A DNA stretch of 39,831 bases, from assembly GCA_900546565.1 (NCBI GenBank), contig URDC01000010.1:1-39831 (forward strand). Reading direction: 5' to 3'. The position numbers were made by a program, and so were the translations under genes. Shown here piece by piece: positions 1 to 9,371 of the stretch. The notes under the pieces are model-generated. The model was not told the DNA's origin, did no database searches, and was given only the letters and a program-made list of their open reading frames with translations. The DNA comes from an uncultured Opitutales bacterium (GTDB lineage Bacteria > Verrucomicrobiota > Verrucomicrobiia > Opitutales > Intestinicryptomonadaceae). The first letter of the stretch is position 1, and each line of letters starts with the position of its first letter.

Positions 1-371
1 CGGTTGCATACGCAACCCGTCGCGCCCCTTCGGGGTCGTTGCTTCGCAACGCTCAAACGCGCCTCGCACGTTTTGCCTGAGCACCCAAGCTACTTCTCAG
101 CCGAAAAATAATGGAAAAAGTCTTTTAAATTCGTAAAATCCTTTTTTGTTTTAGTCGATAAACAAAGGGGCATTGTGAATGTCTTTGTGTCGATTTCGGA
201 AGAATAAAAATGGGGGAAGTGCGGAGATATTTTACGGTAGTAAAATCCGCACTCGGGGGCTTCGCCCCCGCAATGGAAGCCGCACCTGCGGACGCCGCTT
301 ACGGAAGTATAAAAAACTTTAACCAATAAGCAAAGCGCATTGGCGAATGCCAATCGCGCCGCTTACGGAAC
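1..371 (-). repeat. Composite hairpin repeat, copy 1 (cut by window start)
   Basis: This gene-free stretch holds a minus-oriented copy of the composite repeat. Read on the minus strand it has: an alpha hairpin (333-364; stem ATTGGC/GCCAAT, loop GAAT); a G5C/GC5 hairpin (255-269); a zeta hairpin (219-252; inner stem ATTTTAC/GTAAAAT inside GTGCGGA/TCCGCAC); a beta hairpin (about 119-140); a gamma segment (about 61-110); and small delta hairpins (1-60). The epsilon end would lie left of the window. No credible ORF is present; the 87-residue minus-strand frame at 90-353 runs through the hairpins and is treated as chance. Confidence 0.75.
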
Positions 372-391
372 ATTTAAAATAAAGAAAAATG

Positions 392-419
392 TTGAAAAGG
401 AGGAGGGGAGTGTTAGAGT
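392..419 (+). promoter_or_regulatory. Possible sigma70-type promoter for icd
   Basis: A TTGAAA box (392-397) and a TAGAGT box (414-419) are separated by 16 bases, ahead of the icd start at 452. The -10 match is weak, so this is only a candidate. A purine-rich AGGAAG at 441-446 lies just before the ATG and may be the ribosome-binding site. Confidence 0.35.
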
Positions 420-451
420 TGGTGAACCAATTTTTTTAATAGGAAGATATT

Positions 452-1675
<1,224 letters not shown>

Positions 1676-1676
1676 G

Positions 1677-2579
1677 ATGGCGTCGCTGCTTGTTTTCGGT
1701 TCGGTCGCCTACGACTGCATAGAAACGCCCGCCGCGAAGGAGGACTATATCCTCGGCGGATCGGCGAGCTACGCGGCGTTGGCGGCATCCTACTTCGCGC
1801 AGGTGAAAATGGCGGGTATTGTCGGGTGCGACTTTAAGGACTCCGACATTCGGCGTCTGGAAGCGCGCAATATAGATGTTTCGGGGCTTGAAAAAAGTCC
1901 GAAGCCCACGTTCTTCTGGCGCGGAAAATATCACGACAATTTCAATTCGCGCGATACTTTGGACGTTCAACTTAATGCGTTTGAAGGATATACGCCGACG
2001 TTGCCCGACTCCTACAAGGGCTCGGAATACGTTCTGCTCGGCAATATTTCGCCCGCGCACCAGAAGGCGGTGCTGGATTCAATGTCCGCGCCGAAGTTTT
2101 CGATTCTCGACACGATGGACTTGTGGATAAGCACCACGCGCGATGAGCTTGAAAAGATGATTGCTCGGGTAGACATTCTGATTGTCAACGACAGCGAAGC
2201 CAAGCTGCTTTCCGACGAGCGCAATATCATTAAGTCGGGCGAGAAACTTGCGCAAATGGGCGCAAAGTCGGTGATTGTCAAGACGGGCGAATACGGCGCA
2301 ATGCTTTTCCATAAGGAGGGGTTCTTTGTGATTCCCGCGTTCCCCGTTCGCGAGTTGCACGACCCGACGGGAGCGGGCGACTCCTTTGCGGGCGCATTGG
2401 CGGGCTATTTGGCGGGCAGGAATGCGACGGATTTCGAATCGCTGAAAATGGCGATGATTTACGGCGCGGCGACGGCATCGCTTACGGTGGAGTCGTTTTC
2501 GTGCTACAAGCTCGAACAAAGCGGGTTTGCGGAAGTCGAACGTCGGGCAGAAGTTATAAAAAAAATATCGCAACTGTAA
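1677..2579 (+). CDS. PfkB-family sugar kinase
   Basis: Ribokinase-fold kinase that phosphorylates a sugar or nucleoside with ATP; the substrate cannot be read from sequence. The 300-residue protein has the N-terminal glycine pair (GGSASYAA, 27-34) and the C-terminal signature DPTGAGD (229-235), in which Asp235 is the expected catalytic base and the glycines form the anion hole. I chose the ATG at 1677, one base after the icd stop, because the protein then begins directly with the first beta strand (MASLLVFGSV). The longer frame from 1608 overlaps icd and adds a basic, unfamily-like tail. It lies between icd and proA, probably in one operon. Confidence 0.9.
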   Translation: MASLLVFGSVAYDCIETPAAKEDYILGGSASYAALAASYFAQVKMAGIVGCDFKDSDIRRLEARNIDVSGLEKSPKPTFFWRGKYHDNFNSRDTLDVQLNAFEGYTPTLPDSYKGSEYVLLGNISPAHQKAVLDSMSAPKFSILDTMDLWISTTRDELEKMIARVDILIVNDSEAKLLSDERNIIKSGEKLAQMGAKSVIVKTGEYGAMLFHKEGFFVIPAFPVRELHDPTGAGDSFAGALAGYLAGRNATDFESLKMAMIYGAATASLTVESFSCYKLEQSGFAEVERRAEVIKKISQL

Positions 2580-2588
2580 TTTGGCTTT

Positions 2589-3854
2589 ATGGTTCTGGAA
2601 ATTGCAAAAAAAGCGCGCGCGGCAAGCCTGAAACTCGCCAACGCGACAACCGAGCAGAAAAACCGCGCTTTGGCGGCGATTGCCCAAAATTTGCGCAAAA
2701 ACGCCGAGTCGGTCTTGGCGAAGAATGCCATGGATTTGGAAAAGGCACGGGCTGCGGGAATTTCGAAGGCAATGCTTGAACGCCTTGCGCTTTCGCCCGA
2801 GAAAATCGAGGCGGTTGCAAAGGGCGTTGAAGCCGTTATTGCGCTCGAAGACCCCGTCGGTGTTGTTTTGGAAAATCGCAACCGTCCAAATGGGCTTAAT
2901 ATCCAGAAAGTTAGCACGCCGATTGGCGTTATTGCAATTATCTACGAAAGCCGCCCGAATGTGACGATAGACTGCGCGGTGTTGTGTCTTAAAAGCGGAA
3001 ATGCGGCAATTTTGCGCGGCGGCAGCGAGGCGTTCAACACGAATGCGGAGCTTGCGCAGATAATTTCGGTGTCGCTCGAAGAGGCGGGGCTAGATTCGGC
3101 GTGTGTCCAGATTATCCCGACGACCGACCGCGCTGCCCTCAATGAGCTTCTCAAACTTCGCCAATACATACACTGTGTTATCCCCCGCGGAGGCGAAGGA
3201 CTTATAAAATTTGTTGTGGAAAACTCTACGATTCCGGTAATCAAGCACTACAAAGGTGTGTGCACGGTTTATGTGGACAAGTTTGCCGATGAAAAACTGG
3301 CGTCGGTTTTGACTATTGACGCTAAATGTCAGCGTCCGAGCGTGTGCAATGCCGCCGAAAATCTGATTTTCCACAAAGACTGTGCCGAAAAACTTTTGCC
3401 AGAAGTCGCGCGTAATCTCGCTGCGCGCGGGGTTGAGTTGAGGGCTTCGGCGCGGGCGAAGAACATTTTGAATGCAAGCAAGATACCGTGTGTGGATGCG
3501 ACCGCCGAAGATTTTTCGACGGAGTATGTCGATTTGATTATTTCGATTGACATTGTGGACTCGCTCGAAGAAGCAGTTGATTTTATAAATACCAACGGGT
3601 CGGGGCATTCCGACTTGATTATCACGCAGGATGCGGCGCGGGCGCAAGATTTTCAGAACAAAGTGGACTCTTCGACTGTCTATTGGAATGCGTCGACGCG
3701 TTTTACTGACGGCTATGAGTTCGGGCTTGGCGCGGAAATCGGAATTTCGACCGACAAGTTGCATGCCCGCGGTCCTATGGGGTTGCGCGAACTGTGTTCC
3801 TACAAATACAAGGTCTGCGGCAATGGGCAGACGCGCGGCGCGCCCGCCTTTTAA
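2589..3854 (+). CDS. proA: Glutamate-5-semialdehyde dehydrogenase (gamma-glutamyl phosphate reductase)
   Basis: Second step of proline synthesis: NADPH-dependent reduction of gamma-glutamyl phosphate to glutamate semialdehyde. The 421-residue protein has the full ALDH-superfamily layout. Visible features are the N-terminal helical segment, the ESRPNVT motif (120-126), the RGGSEA cofactor loop, and QRPSVCNA with the presumed nucleophile Cys253. The C-terminal LGAEIGIST...HARGPMGL block is typical of ProA. It starts nine bases after the kinase gene. The usual partner proB is not in the window. Cytosolic. Confidence 0.96.
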   Translation: MVLEIAKKARAASLKLANATTEQKNRALAAIAQNLRKNAESVLAKNAMDLEKARAAGISKAMLERLALSPEKIEAVAKGVEAVIALEDPVGVVLENRNRPNGLNIQKVSTPIGVIAIIYESRPNVTIDCAVLCLKSGNAAILRGGSEAFNTNAELAQIISVSLEEAGLDSACVQIIPTTDRAALNELLKLRQYIHCVIPRGGEGLIKFVVENSTIPVIKHYKGVCTVYVDKFADEKLASVLTIDAKCQRPSVCNAAENLIFHKDCAEKLLPEVARNLAARGVELRASARAKNILNASKIPCVDATAEDFSTEYVDLIISIDIVDSLEEAVDFINTNGSGHSDLIITQDAARAQDFQNKVDSSTVYWNASTRFTDGYEFGLGAEIGISTDKLHARGPMGLRELCSYKYKVCGNGQTRGAPAF

Positions 3855-3898
3855 CCGACGAAATGCGCTTCGGGCGGTCGGCTGGAATATTTCGGGTT

Positions 3899-5650
3899 AT
3901 GTCTGAAAACGAAAACAATTTAGAGCCAAAAACTTCGTCGGAAAACGTCGCGGGCGGTTCGGATTTTGCCGCAGCGAACGGCACGGATAGCAATTCGACG
4001 GGCGATAGCTCGACGAATGGCGCGGCGAACAACTCGGCGGGCAATGGTATTGTGGACGATACGCGAAATGGCGGCAACATAGCGAAGCCTTCGGCGGTGA
4101 GTGGTTCGAAAGACGCGAAAAAGAGGAAAATTCCGCGGGCTGCGGGTTCGATATATTCGACAGTTCGCCGCGAGTATCCTGATTCCGCAAATAACGAGGC
4201 CAAGGTAGTTTACGACGACGGCGAATATGAATACATCGCGGTCGACGCCGACGACGCCGAGTATGCCGAGTATGCCGACTTTCAAGACGGCGATGAAATT
4301 GACGACGGCGTTTTTATCCCGACTACGCCTTTCCCCGCGGCAGGGTTTCCTCCGCCTCCGCCGCCGTATTGGGTTCCGCCCGAGGTTTATCCTATGCCGA
4401 ATATGCCGCGTTTTGTCCCGCCGCGTTATCCGAACGCGAATGCTGGTATGCCGCGTTTTGGCGGGGGGCAGGCTGGAAATTTTAATGCTGTTGGCGGTAT
4501 CGCTCCCGTTTCGAAAGCGGGGGAAAATGTGAATGTCTACGGAGACAATCGAGATTCTGTGCCGTCGGGTGGCGTTGCCGCAAATTTTGGGCCCGATTTC
4601 GTTGGGCAATCTGGCGGGGCGGGGGGAGTTATTCCTCCGAATGGGACGAACAATTCGGCGCAATCGGAAGTTCCCGATATCGGTTCGGGCGGCGGCGCGG
4701 GTATGCAGCGTCGTCGGGAGGACGGCGGCGAAATTTCGCGCAAGATGCGTATACTCGGAGAGAAGCAGGAAGCCGAGATTCGCCAAACTGCCCGCCGCTA
4801 TTTTTGGCTGAGGCTTTTTAAGTTGTTCCTTTCGGTTGTGGCTGTTGCGGCTCTTATGGCGGCGTTTGCATATGCTGTGAATATGCTTGTTTCGGGCGGT
4901 GTGCAGGCCGAGAAAGGAACTGTGCAACATATTGCGCAAGAGCAGGCTAACGAGAATTTCGAAAAGTCGCTTTTCCGCATTCCCCACGGGCTCACGCGCG
5001 ACTGTTTGGAGTCGTTTTATAGAGCCGTCGGATTCGTTGACGACAATTCCGTTGTGCCCGACATTCTGCTCAAAGGCGAGCTTAAAATGGGCGGGAAGAC
5101 CGAGCCGATTTACTGCATAAAAAAGACTGTCGACAACAAGATGTTTGTGAAGGTCGGCAGGGGTGCGTCGGCGCGGGCGTATCTCGTTTTGGACGCCGTC
5201 AATGGTGTAAAGCACCTTTTAGACGGCGGTATGTCGGGTGGGCGGCGTGACTTGGGCGATGCCGAAGCGCGTATTATCCGTGCGATTCCCACGTTCGACG
5301 AGCCGCTATTTATGCGGGCGTTTTCGCGCAACTATGGCAAGAGTGAAGACTTGTCGGTTTCGTATGAGGGCGATGTCGAGCTTGGCGGTGTCGCCTACAA
5401 GTCTGTCGGCATTTCGCTGGAAAACGGCGGGCGGGCGTTATTTTATTTCGACCCGAAAACCAAGTTGCTCTCCCGCGTTTCCTACAAGTTCGGCTCGGAC
5501 GTAATTGATGTTTTGTTTTCTGACTACAAGCCCATTGGCGACGGTCAGCAACGTCCGTATGTGCGCAGGATTTTTAAAAATTCCAAACCCTTCGCCGAAG
5601 TCGATTTCGACTTCATCGTAAAACGCGACGGTCTCATTTTCCCCAATTAG
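3899..5650 (+). CDS. Single-pass membrane protein with Pro-rich cytoplasmic part and LolA-like exported domain
   Basis: Not assigned to a named family. The 583-residue protein has a low-complexity Asn/Ser/Gly N-terminus (1-70), an acidic Tyr/Asp/Glu stretch (about 103-140), a Pro-rich segment (about 141-180), a Gly-rich linker, one transmembrane helix (about 308-331), and an exported C-terminal domain of about 220 residues. That domain ends in a series of beta strands (YFDPKTKLLSRVSY, DVLFSDYKPI, PYVRRIF). It resembles LolA/lipoprotein-sorting-like folds, in which converted lipid-binding strands describe how a trait depends on a substrate; this is inference only. I chose the ATG at 3899. ATGs at 3863 and 3794 are in frame, and the latter overlaps proA. 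The gene lies 44 bases after proA. Confidence 0.8.
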   Translation: MSENENNLEPKTSSENVAGGSDFAAANGTDSNSTGDSSTNGAANNSAGNGIVDDTRNGGNIAKPSAVSGSKDAKKRKIPRAAGSIYSTVRREYPDSANNEAKVVYDDGEYEYIAVDADDAEYAEYADFQDGDEIDDGVFIPTTPFPAAGFPPPPPPYWVPPEVYPMPNMPRFVPPRYPNANAGMPRFGGGQAGNFNAVGGIAPVSKAGENVNVYGDNRDSVPSGGVAANFGPDFVGQSGGAGGVIPPNGTNNSAQSEVPDIGSGGGAGMQRRREDGGEISRKMRILGEKQEAEIRQTARRYFWLRLFKLFLSVVAVAALMAAFAYAVNMLVSGGVQAEKGTVQHIAQEQANENFEKSLFRIPHGLTRDCLESFYRAVGFVDDNSVVPDILLKGELKMGGKTEPIYCIKKTVDNKMFVKVGRGASARAYLVLDAVNGVKHLLDGGMSGGRRDLGDAEARIIRAIPTFDEPLFMRAFSRNYGKSEDLSVSYEGDVELGGVAYKSVGISLENGGRALFYFDPKTKLLSRVSYKFGSDVIDVLFSDYKPIGDGQQRPYVRRIFKNSKPFAEVDFDFIVKRDGLIFPN

Positions 5651-5654
5651 TCCC

Positions 5655-6176
5655 GCTGGGCGGGCTTCCATTGCGGGGGCAAAGCCCCCGAGCGCGGATT
5701 ACGCGTCCGCGTAATATTTCCGCGCTTCCCCCCCCCCTTTTTTCAGGGGGCACGTCCCGCTGGGTTTTTTGTATTTTCGAAAGAGGCGGCAATCGGCGTT
5801 GCCGATGTGCCTTTGACTTATCTATTAAAGCAAAGTTTTTTATATGTTTGAAAGTGGTAGCGATTACCAAAGGCAATTCGTGTCTGTATCTTCCATTTTT
5901 ATGTTGCGAAATTAAAAAGGATTTCCTGAATAGGAAAGACTTTTTACATTATTTAATCGGCTTAGAACCAACTTAGGATTGGGAAAACTGGCGAGGCGCG
6001 TGCTACAAAGACGCGTTTTCGAGCTGGTGGGATAGTGCTTTTGCACAGACCACCCGAGGAAACCGTCTTTTAGCCGTGAGTGCGCCTCTGGGGCAAATTT
6101 AAAAAATCAAAAAAAGGTTTCCCAAATGGAAAACCTTTCAGCATTATAAAAATAAATTTTGCCCAGAGGCGCACGT
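5655..6176 (+). repeat. Composite hairpin repeat, copy 2
   Basis: This plus-oriented element fills the 551-base gap before the amidotransferase. In order it has: a G5C hairpin (5675-5689); zeta (5692-5725) with inner stem ATTACGCG/CGCGTAAT; alpha (5783-5813) with stem ATCGGC/GCCGAT; a decayed alpha-like segment (about 5840-5880); beta (5922-5937), TTTCCT-GAAT-AGGAAA; gamma (about 5957-6005), including GGCGAGGCGCGTGC; a variable delta hairpin (GGTGG...GTGC-TTTT-GCAC...CCACC, about 6024-6053); and epsilon (6081-6174). The 5692-5725 hairpin has the same architecture as 219-252 but different, compensated stem bases. I see no credible gene. Confidence 0.8.
6081..6174 (+). terminator. Epsilon element 1: long inverted repeat around a terminator-like hairpin
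   Basis: The outer arms TGCGCCTCTGGGG... (6081-6100) and its near-perfect complement (6154-6174) flank an inner hairpin (about 6113-6137; AAAGGTTTCC/GGAAAACCTTT) set in A/T tracts. It ends 28 bases before the amidotransferase start, so it may also form part of that gene's leader. Terminator function is inferred from the inner hairpin and flanking A/T tracts. Confidence 0.6.
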
Positions 6177-6201
6177 CATCGCCTGTTTTCCGAAAAAAGA
6201 G

Positions 6202-6900
6202 ATGAAGGTAGTAATATTGCTTTGTGAAGATTTTAAATCAGCCCGCGCGGCGGCAAACCCGTCCGTCGCGTATGAAACGCTGTTTGTCGATATGCTCGCG
6301 CCGTTTGTTCCCAGCGGCACGCGCTTTGACGTGTTCGACGCCCGCGGCGGCGCGTTGCCGTCGGTGTCGGACTTCGACAAATTCATAATCACTGGCAGCC
6401 TTGCAAGCTGCTACGAGCCGCTGCCGTGGATTGCGAATCTGAAACATTTTGTGCGCGCGGCAGTTGCGGCGCGGCGCAAGGTTGTGGGGATATGCTTCGG
6501 TCACCAGCTTGTGGCGGAGGCGTTGGGCGGAAAGGTCGAAGCGGCGCGCGCGGGCTGGGGTGTCGGGCGGCGGCGCAGCGAAGTGAAATCGGATTTTCTG
6601 CGCAAATATTTTCCGTCGGGCGGGTTTGTGCTTGAATACAGCCATCACGACCAAGTTGCGCGCGCGCCCGAAAACGCCGAAATTCTGTCGGGATCGGATT
6701 TCTGCCCCGTCGAGAGTATGCGCGTGGGCGACTCGGTTTTGACGTTTCAGGGGCACCCCGAATTTACGCCCGCGTATGCCGATATGCTCTTCGAGTTTTT
6801 TGCCGACAAGTTCAGCGAAGCGGAAAAATCGCGCCGTACGGAGGGGCTTGCGCTCGCGTCCGACTCGGCGACGGTCGCCCGCGCGATTGCCGAGTTTTAG
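6202..6900 (+). CDS. Class I glutamine amidotransferase (GMP-synthase-like)
   Basis: Stand-alone glutamine amidotransferase domain of 232 residues that should hydrolyse a gamma-glutamyl amide. The catalytic triad is visible: Cys98 in GICFGHQ, and His185 with Glu187 in QGHPEF. No synthase domain follows, so the acceptor is unknown. Relatives of this size include YfeJ-like and gamma-glutamyl-polyamine hydrolase-like proteins. It begins just after epsilon element 1 and has an AAAAAAGAGA purine run before the ATG. It stands alone, with a 148-base gap to the next gene. Cytosolic. Confidence 0.88.
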   Translation: MKVVILLCEDFKSARAAANPSVAYETLFVDMLAPFVPSGTRFDVFDARGGALPSVSDFDKFIITGSLASCYEPLPWIANLKHFVRAAVAARRKVVGICFGHQLVAEALGGKVEAARAGWGVGRRRSEVKSDFLRKYFPSGGFVLEYSHHDQVARAPENAEILSGSDFCPVESMRVGDSVLTFQGHPEFTPAYADMLFEFFADKFSEAEKSRRTEGLALASDSATVARAIAEF

Positions 6901-7048
6901 CGGAATGGGGTGTCGATACCATGCCCGAATACGTCGGCTTGGAGATTTTGTCGGGTTTCCGCAAAAGTTTTTCCGTCGGGATATCCGTGCGTATCTGCGG
7001 TCATTTTTTTGTTGACGGATGTTTTGCTTTTTATCACAATGCGGGGAT

Positions 7049-8662
7049 ATGAAAAGGATACATTTATCAATTCTTATTGTCGGGGGATTATTGGTTGCTA
7101 TGAATTTGTGCGCGGCGCAAAATGTCGGGCAGCGATTGGTTTTGAATCTGGATACGCAAAAAAAATTCCAGCGTATAGACAATTTTGCTGCGTCCGATGC
7201 GTGGAGCGGTAATTTTGTGGGGAAGTATTTTGGCGAAGCCGAAAAAGACCAAATAGCAAGATGGTTGTTCAGCAAGAAGTTCGACAAAGACGGCAACCCC
7301 GAGGGTATCGGGATTTCGCTTTGGCGTGTCAATTTGGGCGGCGGAACGTTGGAGCAAAAAGACTGCGACATAAAACCGTTCAGGCGGCGGGCGGAATCGT
7401 ATCTGTCGGCGGATATGACTTCATACGACTGGACTAAGTGCGCAGGGCATCAGTATTTTATGTCCAAGGCGCGCGAATACGGTTGCGAAGGGATTTTGTT
7501 CTTTTCGAACACTCCGCTTGTCAATCTCACGAAAAACGGCAAGGGCTACTGTTCGGAAGATAGGGCTAATTTACGCGAAGACGCATACGGACTTTTTGCC
7601 GATTATCTTGCGGACGTTGCCGAACACTTTTTAAAACAGGGCTATAATATTCGCTACATAAGTCCGATAAACGAACCCAACGCAGGGTGGAAAGGAAATA
7701 AGACTCAGGAGGGCTCCATTTGGCGGAATTCGGAAATTGCAAAAATGGCGAGGGCTTTGGACGCTTCGCTTTCGAGCCGCAGGCTTGACGGTGTCAAAAT
7801 CTATATCAGCGAGGCTCATGATTTGCGCGACTTGTATGATGTCTACGATGTTACCTCGCCCGATAGGCTTCTGAACCTGTATTTGGACGGGAACGCTCCC
7901 GACAGGCAAATTCGGGCGTTTTTCGACAAATCTTCGCCCGACTACATAGGCGATTTGAAACACTTGCCGCGTATGATAAGCGGGCACAGTTACTATTGCC
8001 ATAATTCGAACACGTGGCTGAGAGATGTCCGTGTGAATTTGCGGCGGGAACTTGACCGCTACAACGTCGAATTCCAGCAGAGCGAATGGTGTTTGTTGCC
8101 GCTTTTTAGGCTTCCGATGGACGGCTTTACGAACGATTACAAGCAGGGAGACACAAACGGAATTCAACCCGTATTGCTTATGGGCCGAATCATTGTAGCC
8201 GACCTCAATATAGCCCGCGCCACGGCTTGGGGCTATTGGAAAGGTATGGAGATAAACGGAGCACACGCCTTAACGGGCGTTTTGCCGAAAAACGGCGGCG
8301 AAGATTTTACGGGCGGCGGGAAGGTTTTCGCAACTAAGCTGTTGTGGGGATTCGGCAATTTTTGCCGCTTCATACGTCCGGATTACACGCGTGTAGAACT
8401 TTCGGGGGCGGACGATCTTTTCAATGTAGCGGGCACGGCGTTTGTCTCGCCCGACGGACGCCGAGCGGTTGCGGTTTTTGTCCATTCCGGATTCGAGACT
8501 GCAAAGGTGTCCCTCAAACTTGGGCAACCTTTTGGTTGTGCGAAATTCTACCGCACTTCAAAGGACGAAAACTTGAAGTTTTTGGGCTCGTCTTCCCTTT
8601 CTGGGACGACTGCCGAGTTTGAGCTAATGCCGCGTTCGATAACCACGGTTGTTTTCGAGTAG
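7049..8662 (+). CDS. Secreted glycoside hydrolase, GH30-like
   Basis: Predicted exported glycosidase of 537 residues. The signal peptide covers residues 1-23 (KRIH, hydrophobic core, then CAA-Q). The body is a (beta/alpha)8 barrel with the GH30-style acid/base in SPINEPN (Glu209) followed by a TQEGS motif, and a candidate nucleophile Glu346 in QQSEW. The last 120 residues look like the companion beta-sandwich domain. The QEGS stretch after NEP recalls beta-1,6-galactanase-type GH30 members, but substrate assignment is inference. I chose the ATG at 7049 because it begins the signal peptide; the frame extends back to 7019 without signal-like sequence. A TTGACG box lies at 7012-7017. Confidence 0.85.
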   Translation: MKRIHLSILIVGGLLVAMNLCAAQNVGQRLVLNLDTQKKFQRIDNFAASDAWSGNFVGKYFGEAEKDQIARWLFSKKFDKDGNPEGIGISLWRVNLGGGTLEQKDCDIKPFRRRAESYLSADMTSYDWTKCAGHQYFMSKAREYGCEGILFFSNTPLVNLTKNGKGYCSEDRANLREDAYGLFADYLADVAEHFLKQGYNIRYISPINEPNAGWKGNKTQEGSIWRNSEIAKMARALDASLSSRRLDGVKIYISEAHDLRDLYDVYDVTSPDRLLNLYLDGNAPDRQIRAFFDKSSPDYIGDLKHLPRMISGHSYYCHNSNTWLRDVRVNLRRELDRYNVEFQQSEWCLLPLFRLPMDGFTNDYKQGDTNGIQPVLLMGRIIVADLNIARATAWGYWKGMEINGAHALTGVLPKNGGEDFTGGGKVFATKLLWGFGNFCRFIRPDYTRVELSGADDLFNVAGTAFVSPDGRRAVAVFVHSGFETAKVSLKLGQPFGCAKFYRTSKDENLKFLGSSSLSGTTAEFELMPRSITTVVFE

Positions 8663-8679
8663 ATTATTTCCCTTTGCAC

Positions 8680-8717
8680 AAAAAACGGCGGCGGAGCAAA
8701 TTGCGCTTCGTCGCCGT
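8680..8717 (-). terminator. Intrinsic terminator for the H1-like gene
   Basis: A nine-base stem (8685-8693 with 8709-8717, one G-T pair) is followed, reading the minus strand, by a run of T. It lies about 100 bases past the stop of the minus-strand gene at 8820. It may also slow plus-strand readthrough from the GH30 gene, although the plus side has no T tract. Confidence 0.65.
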
Positions 8718-8819
8718 CTGTGTTTAAGGAGATATTTAAACGCACCCCGCCGCAATCGAGAATTGCGGGTTTGTGTAAAACTCGGGCGCGGGAAATTTTG
8801 CTGTTGCCGCTTTGGTTTG

Positions 8820-9245
8820 TTAGAAAATCGTCGCGTCGAAATTTTCGATTTGGACGGTCAGATTGTTAGCCATTGTGTTGGCTTTTTCTTCGTCGATGTT
8901 CTTTTTAATTAGCTCGGTAAAGAAATAGTCTTTCAAGAGCGTTTCGACCGCCGCAGTGTTGTTGAGCGCACCGAAGATTTCCGCGATAAGTTTGTCTGCG
9001 TCAACCGCACATGAGCAGTTTTTCTTGCCGCAACATGTTTTTTTTGCGTCCGCCTTGCAGGGCTTTTTGGGGGCGGGGGCTGCCGCTTTTTTTGCGGGCT
9101 TTGCAGCCGTCACTGGTTTCTTGGCGGGCGCGGGCTTTTTAACCGCCGCGGTTTTGGGAGTTGTCGTTTTTTTAGGGGCGGGTTTAACTTTTGTCGCCGC
9201 CGCCGAGGGCTTCGCTTTTGCGGATTTTGTATTGTTCTTCTTCAT
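8820..9245 (-). CDS. Histone-H1-like Lys/Ala/Pro-rich protein with Cys cluster
   Basis: A 141-residue protein. Residues 1-60 are repeats of KKPA/APKK/TAAK type resembling eukaryotic H1 tails and bacterial H1-like DNA-binding proteins. A Cys cluster follows (CKADAKKTCCGKKNCSC), which could bind metal. The last 60 residues form an acidic, helical-looking domain (DADKLIAEIFGAL...). Probable nucleoid association is inferred from composition only. I chose the ATG at 9245 (MKKNNTKSAK); the frame continues upstream to 9344 but the extra residues are not basic. It is transcribed against both neighbours. Confidence 0.75.
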   Translation of the reverse strand: MKKNNTKSAKAKPSAAATKVKPAPKKTTTPKTAAVKKPAPAKKPVTAAKPAKKAAAPAPKKPCKADAKKTCCGKKNCSCAVDADKLIAEIFGALNNTAAVETLLKDYFFTELIKKNIDEEKANTMANNLTVQIENFDATIF

Positions 9246-9371
9246 AACTGATAACATTGAAACGATTTTCGGATTGTTATGCAAGCAAATAATGTCGAAA
9301 TCGCGCGTTTCCCGACAAATAAAATTTGTTGCGCTTTTCGGCAAAATAGTATTTTTTCGTGGTATATTTTT

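Noticed and set aside
3920..5215. 431-codon minus-strand frame opposite the Pro-rich membrane protein
   Set aside because: The product is almost entirely Arg/Ile-rich low complexity. The plus-strand frame has a proper membrane helix and fits the proA operon.
5671..5976. Open frames within the composite repeats (also 90-353 and 17580-17798)
   Set aside because: They run through hairpin modules, differ between copies of the same repeat and have no shared protein sequence.
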